Assembly (NCBI GenBank): GCA_902806595.1
Contig: CADCXC010000009.1
Span: forward strand, 2,480,001 to 2,544,000
DNA: 64,000 bases
Direction of reading: 5' to 3'
From: Pyrenopolyporus hunteri
Taxonomy: Eukaryota > Ascomycota > Sordariomycetes > Xylariales > Hypoxylaceae
Within the stretch, counting starts at the first letter, position 1, and every line of letters begins with the position of its first letter. A model generated the notes under the pieces. That model did no database searches. It saw nothing but the letters and a program-made list of their open reading frames with translations, and was not told the DNA's origin. Made by a program: the position numbers and the translations under genes. This document shows positions 58,834 through 64,000 of the stretch, piece by piece.

Positions 58834-60182
58834 GGAGTTCGCATTTCCCGTTGACGTAGAAAGATAGGTGGTGGTTAGATGAATATGGCATGAGCCTCGA
58901 TGAGCCGACCGTGTTACAAATCAGCGGGGTCAGGGGTACCAGGTATTGCGCTCTTACGAGAGCAGATGTCAGGGCAAACGTGGCGGTTGGTAAGTAGAAC
59001 GGCATTTGTTGCCAGGAGAGCAACCTGTGTGTTTTTACATAACTCTATGATAGACGGAGGGGGGCGAATGGCGGATAAGCATTGTACCTCGTTGAAGTGT
59101 CTCTCCAGTAAACCTGCAAGATTTCCCAATAGAGTCATGGCCTATATACCTCGACGCCCATTCGCAAGGAATTTATATCACAAAAAGATCCGTACGGGTA
59201 GCATAAAGGTCACACTGCACGTACACAACCACTACTACTCGGACTGACTATTAAATCTGAGTATACGACGCAACCAACCACACTACCCTGGATTAATAGC
59301 CCATAAATATATTAATGGCCACCTATCTCTATTCACCACATATATTCTCAAATAGCTATTACCATACTAGTTCCAGTTTCCTCGGAATCAAACCTGGGGT
59401 TGTCACATAAACTCCCCCCGCAGCCGTATACCCACCTACCTACATAGGTAGGTAGGTAGGTAGGTACCTGGGTATCTGACTACAACACAAAGAGAAGACG
59501 CATCCTCTTTCCTTCTAAACCCCGCAAGAAGTCCGTCCAGCTGGGACTATTCAATAAATTACCAGTTCGAAATTGCCCACCCCAAAAAGCCGTTACTTCC
59601 CGCTTCCATAGTTCGTCTCCCCCATCCTCAGTCACACCTGAAGAAAGACAACATATAAAACGGGCATAAAACACGAATCGGCCTGAAAACATCCAGATTC
59701 CAGCTTCGGCACTGGTTAACCGGAATACCTAAGGCGTGCGGCCCTCGAACGCCATGCCCTACCGGTAACCGTTCCTGGTACCTGAGGTTGTTAAATTATC
59801 TCCGTATCTGTCCTCAACTCTAACGAATTATAGTCTACTCGTGTCTTTCCAGGAGTATCATCGTGGAGAAACGCTGTCGTCGAAGAGTTGGACCTAGACG
59901 CGGGGCCTGGAATGTTATACCAATGCAAGATGTTTGTCGCCATCCTTCCCGAATGTGGTCCAAGCTGGATTGGGTTGTGCTCATCTTGTTCCATTTACTC
60001 AAGATCCTTGAAAGTGTCTGTTAAGGCATCTTGGAATCTCTGGCACCTAGAGCGTAGTGTCCTGCTAGGTTTCTGCCCGTTCATAAGGGTATCACCGACC
60101 CCTAACCCTGTCGAGCTGCCATGATGCGTTCTTGGTTTCCGGCAACCATGTTTCAATTCCCGGCTCTCTTTTCCTCACTGGT
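58834..60182. other. Intergenic, no supported gene
   Basis: Open frames at 58900-59247 and 59888-60124 lack family features. A repeat cluster (CCTACCTACATAGGTAGGTAGG) lies at 59432-59474. Confidence 0.5.
59432..59474. repeat. CACCTACCTACATAGGTAGGTAGG inverted repeat
   Basis: TACCTA/TAGGTA arms around a short centre, followed by AGGT units; dispersed family member. Confidence 0.8.
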
Positions 60183-61060
60183 CTAAAGAGAGCGGAAAGA
60201 AACAAGACAGGCGACTATTAGAACTAGTTTGGCAGAGAATGTTACGTTCTATGCTACAATAAAGCACTCGTAGGTGGGCGTAGACAACTTACACACGACG
60301 TACTCAAGAGCCAGAACAACAACCAGGGCGTGTACGAAACATGAGCGTTTATATTACTAGTGCGGACGATCATCGCACATATTGTAAAGGTTCCGAACAA
60401 AAAACATACCCGTTAGAATCAGCTTCTGACGAAGGTTGATCTTTATTCTCCGAGTTAACTATTGACCCGTTCGAGTCAGCGGCACCATACGATTGGTATC
60501 TAGAAGTTTAGCGAGCTTACTTGCTGATCGCATCAGAGAAAACATCCACGGAAATTGAAATTTTATTCCTGTCGGTGTTTAGATTTGACTCGGTCCCGCA
60601 TTGTTCAAGACTCTGGAGGCTGCCAAATAGGCAGCTGTAGGATACGACACTGAAGTGGACTATTCCACACGACACAACGACCGCGAGGGCTCCGCACCGG
60701 AGGAATAAATAGGTATTCACCTGCCGACCGATGCGGTAGAAGAACAGTAAAAACCTCATTTTGATAGACCAAATCCCAACGGCCATCAATATCAATGACG
60801 CACCGTCAACTCTCAGCGCGTATAACATTCGACCCGGAATATCTTGTGCAGATACGATAGTAGTTTTCCCCATGAGGGTGAGGAAGAAAAGGTCATTTAG
60901 GAAACGCAAGAGCACAGCAGTAACGGAAATAAGGATAGCCAAGGCCAAAATTATCGGGTGATCCTCCGCGAGTAGCCCCCTAAGACTGACAAATCTGATA
61001 TAGAATCGAGGAGAACAAACAAACAACAATGCAGAAGCTAATACCGAGCCAGAGGGCGAC
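60183..61060 (-). pseudogene. Decayed SAT4/rhodopsin-domain integral membrane protein gene
   Basis: The fungal rhodopsin-like (SAT4, PTH11-related) seven-span family is recognisable from PRFYIRFVSLRGLLAED through GIWSIKMRFLLFFYRIGRQV, CLFGSLQSLEQC and VDVFSDAIS, all within one open stretch (60517-61029). Beyond it the family continues but broken. A stop follows shortly after DAIS, and an in-frame TAG precedes RIKINLRQKLILTGMF. A one-base shift at a T6 run (about 60396-60408) moves the match FGTFTICAMIVRTSN into another frame. Another stop interrupts before LVLIVACLVSFRSLF, which ends at TAG 60183. The N-terminal span is incomplete and no ATG is evident. Intron readings I tried do not restore one frame, so I call it a pseudogene. 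A sequencing error at the T run remains possible for one of the breaks. Confidence 0.75.
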
Positions 61061-63092
61061 CTACCAAACCGAGATGAGTTAGTATGACAGGCAATAGCAT
61101 TAAGGGATTTGGGTATACCCTAAATGCATACTTAGGTATTAAATATTTTCACACTTTGAAATACGTAGAAATCAGTCGTTAGAAGGCGAAAAAATCGCCA
61201 TAACGTCTTTAGAGTCTCCTGGTCTCCAATAGCTTCAAGGATTGAAACATAACGACATGTTATCTTCTAAGTCGGGTCGTTGGGGGCCATATTCGCTGTT
61301 ATAGGGTTGGATTGATTCCGTTAGGAATAGGGGTAGATCGGATATCTACCGAAAGTAACTCGGGTGCCTAATCGAATGTATCAACTTCGGCTCAGCCGAC
61401 GCAACTGGACAGGGAACACTGCGGCTTTAGTTCTTCACTTATATGCTAGTCGGGAGATATTCAACTTTGAACTGTTAAAGTTCATCCGAGCGGTTTCTTG
61501 CTCTTGGTTCCGATTTCTATGGTCAGTATATCGCATGGCAGCGGCCGCACCTCTTCTGAACCTATGTCCAACTTAGACAGGCCTCTTTCAGCGAAATGGA
61601 TCTTAGAGTACGTCGATTCCGGTAAACAGGCAACGATCTAGCCATACTAATGCACATAGTCCCTTATATCCTTGTCGCAGACTTATGAAGTGGTAATATG
61701 TAAGGAACTCGTAAGTCAGATGATACGTACGGCCCGCAGGGCTGTAAGATCCATCCATAACAAGACAGTCGTGCTCAAAGATGATCGGTCCTCGACATTA
61801 AATAAAGTGTTTCTTGAAAATGTATGGAGGTGCGCCGCCAAATCCTGCCCAAGGATATCCAGGCATCTTCGCGCTGAACCCCTATCTAAAGGACTGCGAA
61901 TTGATGAGGAACTGGCTAAGGAGGATCTGGTCTCTTGCACCAATTAAGGCCACCTATATACCATCTTAGTAAAACATAGCACTCTTTACATTTTAGTCCC
62001 TCTCACTGATTATAGCTATGTCATTACTGGCTGTTTACGGTGTCTGGGTGCGACAGGCTATTACCGATAAGGTGTAGAAGTGGTTTCGTAATTCATAATT
62101 CTAGAATAATACATCCATAACATTCATAATATGTATGGACCGCCTAGACGTCTTAGGCACCTTGTTCAAATGTTGGTATTGGCGGTGTAGGGTGGCGGCG
62201 CAGGTATAGTTCTCCGCCTTGGGTTGTCAGCTTATAGATAACGAATAGAATACTGGGTTAAAAAGCTGAATAGGTACCTAGATACTAAAAGTGTCTGAGC
62301 AGATCCGTACACCGCGTGTGACGAAATTACTATGCGAGGGGTGTAATCCTACGAATGGTATGAATACGACACTGTTAGCTGTTGGACCCGAGATCTCGGG
62401 ATAATGGTATCCATGCGTCGGGAATTGATAAATTGATTAATCTAGGCCTTCCTTCAATGTAGTCACTGCTGCCCTTTCCCACGCCTATAAGTCGACATAG
62501 AGTATATAACCCCTGAACAATCCTGCTCCTTGACATGAACGTAAGTACGGTCAGATTCACATCCTTCGAGTAAATTACTATAAAGCATCGATGGTTCCTC
62601 GGATACTTTCTCACTCTCCCTTTGCCTGGAGATCTGACGAAGACGATTGGCTTTGAACCAAGTTATGAATACCCATAACAAGGCACCCGGCTTCAGGTGA
62701 GGACAGGGAGCCCCGAACCCTTGTAGCCCAACCCCGCATGGATATCGCATTAATATCGAAGTAATATGAACTGCCGTACGAACACTAAGGTCTCCGCCTC
62801 CATCTTTTGGGGCCGTTGGGGTAACCATCACGGTAGCTGGGTTGGCTACATCCACATTCTGGGGCATCAAGCTCTGAGCTTTTGCAAATCCCGGTTGCGT
62901 TACAGGGTGTGTATATATGGGTATATATAGGTAGTCTGGCTGATACATGGTATAGCTAGAAGGGTTGCTATACGAGCAGCTCTCATGGCCCGTCCTAGCA
63001 ATGGGTAAATAAGGTATTTAGGGTTGAGACTTGACACTTCTTCCATCAGGATCATTGCTTTTCTTCCCTACACTCTTGTTCTATTTACGGCC
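61061..63092. other. 2 kb intergenic region, no supported gene
   Basis: Open frames at 61364-61576, 61672-61947 (plus) and 62463-62948 (minus, with ATG, 161 codons) have no recognisable motifs and could be chance or decayed sequence. One TAGGTACCTAG repeat lies near 62272. Confidence 0.5.
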
Positions 63093-64000
63093 ATGTATAC
63101 GGACGGCGAGAAGCCCATTGCGGCTTCTATCGATGACCAAAAGTCCGGGGTTCGGAAGGATGTTGAGATCATACCAATTGAGCAGGAGGCAATCCAGGAT
63201 GCCTACCACGTCCGTCTGGGTTGGAGATCGTGGGTATGAGTCGCGCAAGCCAACTTATTTCTACCAGATCGTGTATGCTGATAGTCAGTGGAATTTGTAG
63301 CTGGTGGTATTTATAACTTGCTTCGCGTAGGTTCAGCATTGCACTCGTTCGTATGTACTGGACTTCCAAGGCTGATCGAGTTTAACAGAGTCATGGCTCA
63401 GGTGTTTGTGGTAGTGGCCGCGGGTTCCGTCATCGCGTTTATTATCCGCGATATTGGAGAATCCCCGGTAGCCGGTTGGATAATTCAGGTGATAACCGCA
63501 AATCGCCTCGCGCCCCAGCGTCGCTGAGCTAACCGAGATTCCCTAGGGCCCGCTTCTCATGCAATCTGTGTTATCACCTATAGTCGGCCGTCTATCCGAC
63601 GTGCTGGATAGGAAGTATCTCTCGACAGTGCCCCCGCTCATCGCGTTCGTAGGGGCCGTTGTGTCTGCTAAAGCGACGTCAATGAGCATGCTTATTGGTG
63701 GTGGTATCCTTATTGGGACCACGTTAGCCACAGTGTCGGTTGTGCACTCGATTCCTTCTGAGATCTTGCCCCTAAAATATCGCGCTCTCGCGAATGGCCT
63801 CGGCTATATAGGGGGTGGTGTCGGTGGGCTGTAAGTTTGCACTTTTACTACCTCGTAAAACACACCATTCGTTATGTCGAGGACTGCGTTGGGAATAAAA
63901 TATGTCAAATATTGTTTCAGAGAACTAAATCGGAGAGAACAGAGTAGCCAGCCTTGGTGCGGGCGCCGTGACCAACCTCAGTTCTGGTGGATGGCGGTAC
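63093..64000 (+). CDS. MFS transporter, Tri12/siderophore-type (partial, runs off right edge)
   Basis: 5' part of a 14-span major facilitator carrier of the fungal Tri12-like group, which exports mycotoxins or moves siderophores. Exons 63093-63233, 63301-63326, 63389-63488, 63547-63830 and 63943 to the window end join in frame. The sequence reads RLGWRSW, LVVFITCFAVMAQVFVVVAA, RDIGESPVAGWIIQGPLLMQ, SPIVGRLSDVLDRKYLSTVP (the MFS motif A region), IPSEILPLKYRALANGLGYI and LVASLGAGAVTNLSSGGWRY. The short N-terminus is hydrophilic and cytosolic. Exon 2 is only 26 nt. The last acceptor (63942) was chosen because the earlier AG at 63920 gives the wrong frame. Cargo unknown. Confidence 0.88.

Noticed and set aside
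61672..61947. 91-codon plus-strand ORF, fairly protein-like composition
   Set aside because: No ATG, no motif, and no linkable exons; cannot be told from chance.
62463..62948. 161-codon minus-strand ORF with an ATG
   Set aside because: The start lies in a TATATAG tract, no domain or signal is visible, and no exon can be linked.

Overview
The window looks like nuclear DNA of a filamentous ascomycete (Pezizomycotina, most likely a Sordariomycete). Coding regions are interrupted by short GT-AG introns of about 40-170 nt that only make sense when spliced. The gene content fits too: two Zn2Cys6 regulators, a GH3 beta-glucosidase, an AA9 (lytic polysaccharide monooxygenase) fragment, an Amadoriase-type oxidase, an UNC93-like carrier and a Tri12-like MFS carrier. 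Long intergenic stretches are dotted with an ACCTAGGTACCTACCT-type repeat. The lineage is inferred from gene types and style; no rRNA or tRNA gene is visible to fix it.

I rebuilt 20 protein-coding genes and two gene remnants by joining exons in frame. Layout: membrane-anchored GH3 (10-2799, +); Zn2Cys6 regulator (5005-7498, +); SPX membrane protein (9191-10768, -); a 5.2 kb gene-poor block (10769-15981); omega-amidase (15982-17070, -); two-domain fasciclin protein (18451-19776, +); YAT-family amino-acid permease (19987-21636, -); fructosyl-amine oxidase (22781-24461, -); UNC93-like carrier (25811-27937, +); cyclin H (28416-29530, -); truncated AA9 (30958-31486, +); GPI-type 5'-nucleotidase (31722-33591, -); BAR protein (37036-38568, +); 2OG-Fe(II) oxygenase (39189-40790, -); second Zn2Cys6 regulator (43870-45219, +); saccharopine-dehydrogenase-like reductase (46068-47614, +); secreted GPI-type unknown (48293-49283, +); PLP aminotransferase (50177-51636, +); SYLF-domain protein (52042-53634, -); proteasome Rpt2 (54774-56416, -); succinyl-CoA ligase alpha (57443-58833, +); decayed SAT4/rhodopsin-domain gene (60183-61060, -); 5' part of an MFS carrier running off the right edge (63093-64000, +).

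Housekeeping genes (Rpt2, cyclin H, succinyl-CoA ligase, omega-amidase) are mixed with accessory genes. Two accessory neighbourhoods could be functional groups. One is permease, Amadoriase and UNC93 carrier (20-28 kb), which together could take up and oxidise glycated amino acids. The other is 2OG oxygenase, Zn2Cys6 regulator, reductase, secreted protein and aminotransferase (39-52 kb), which has the look of a small biosynthetic cluster but no visible PKS or NRPS backbone. Both groupings are inference.

I did not find a convincing new system. The most distinctive features are the one-codon first coding exon of Rpt2, the intergenic palindromic repeat family, the repeated use of 9-bp tandem units, the two gene remnants, and an unassigned open reading chain near 42 kb.
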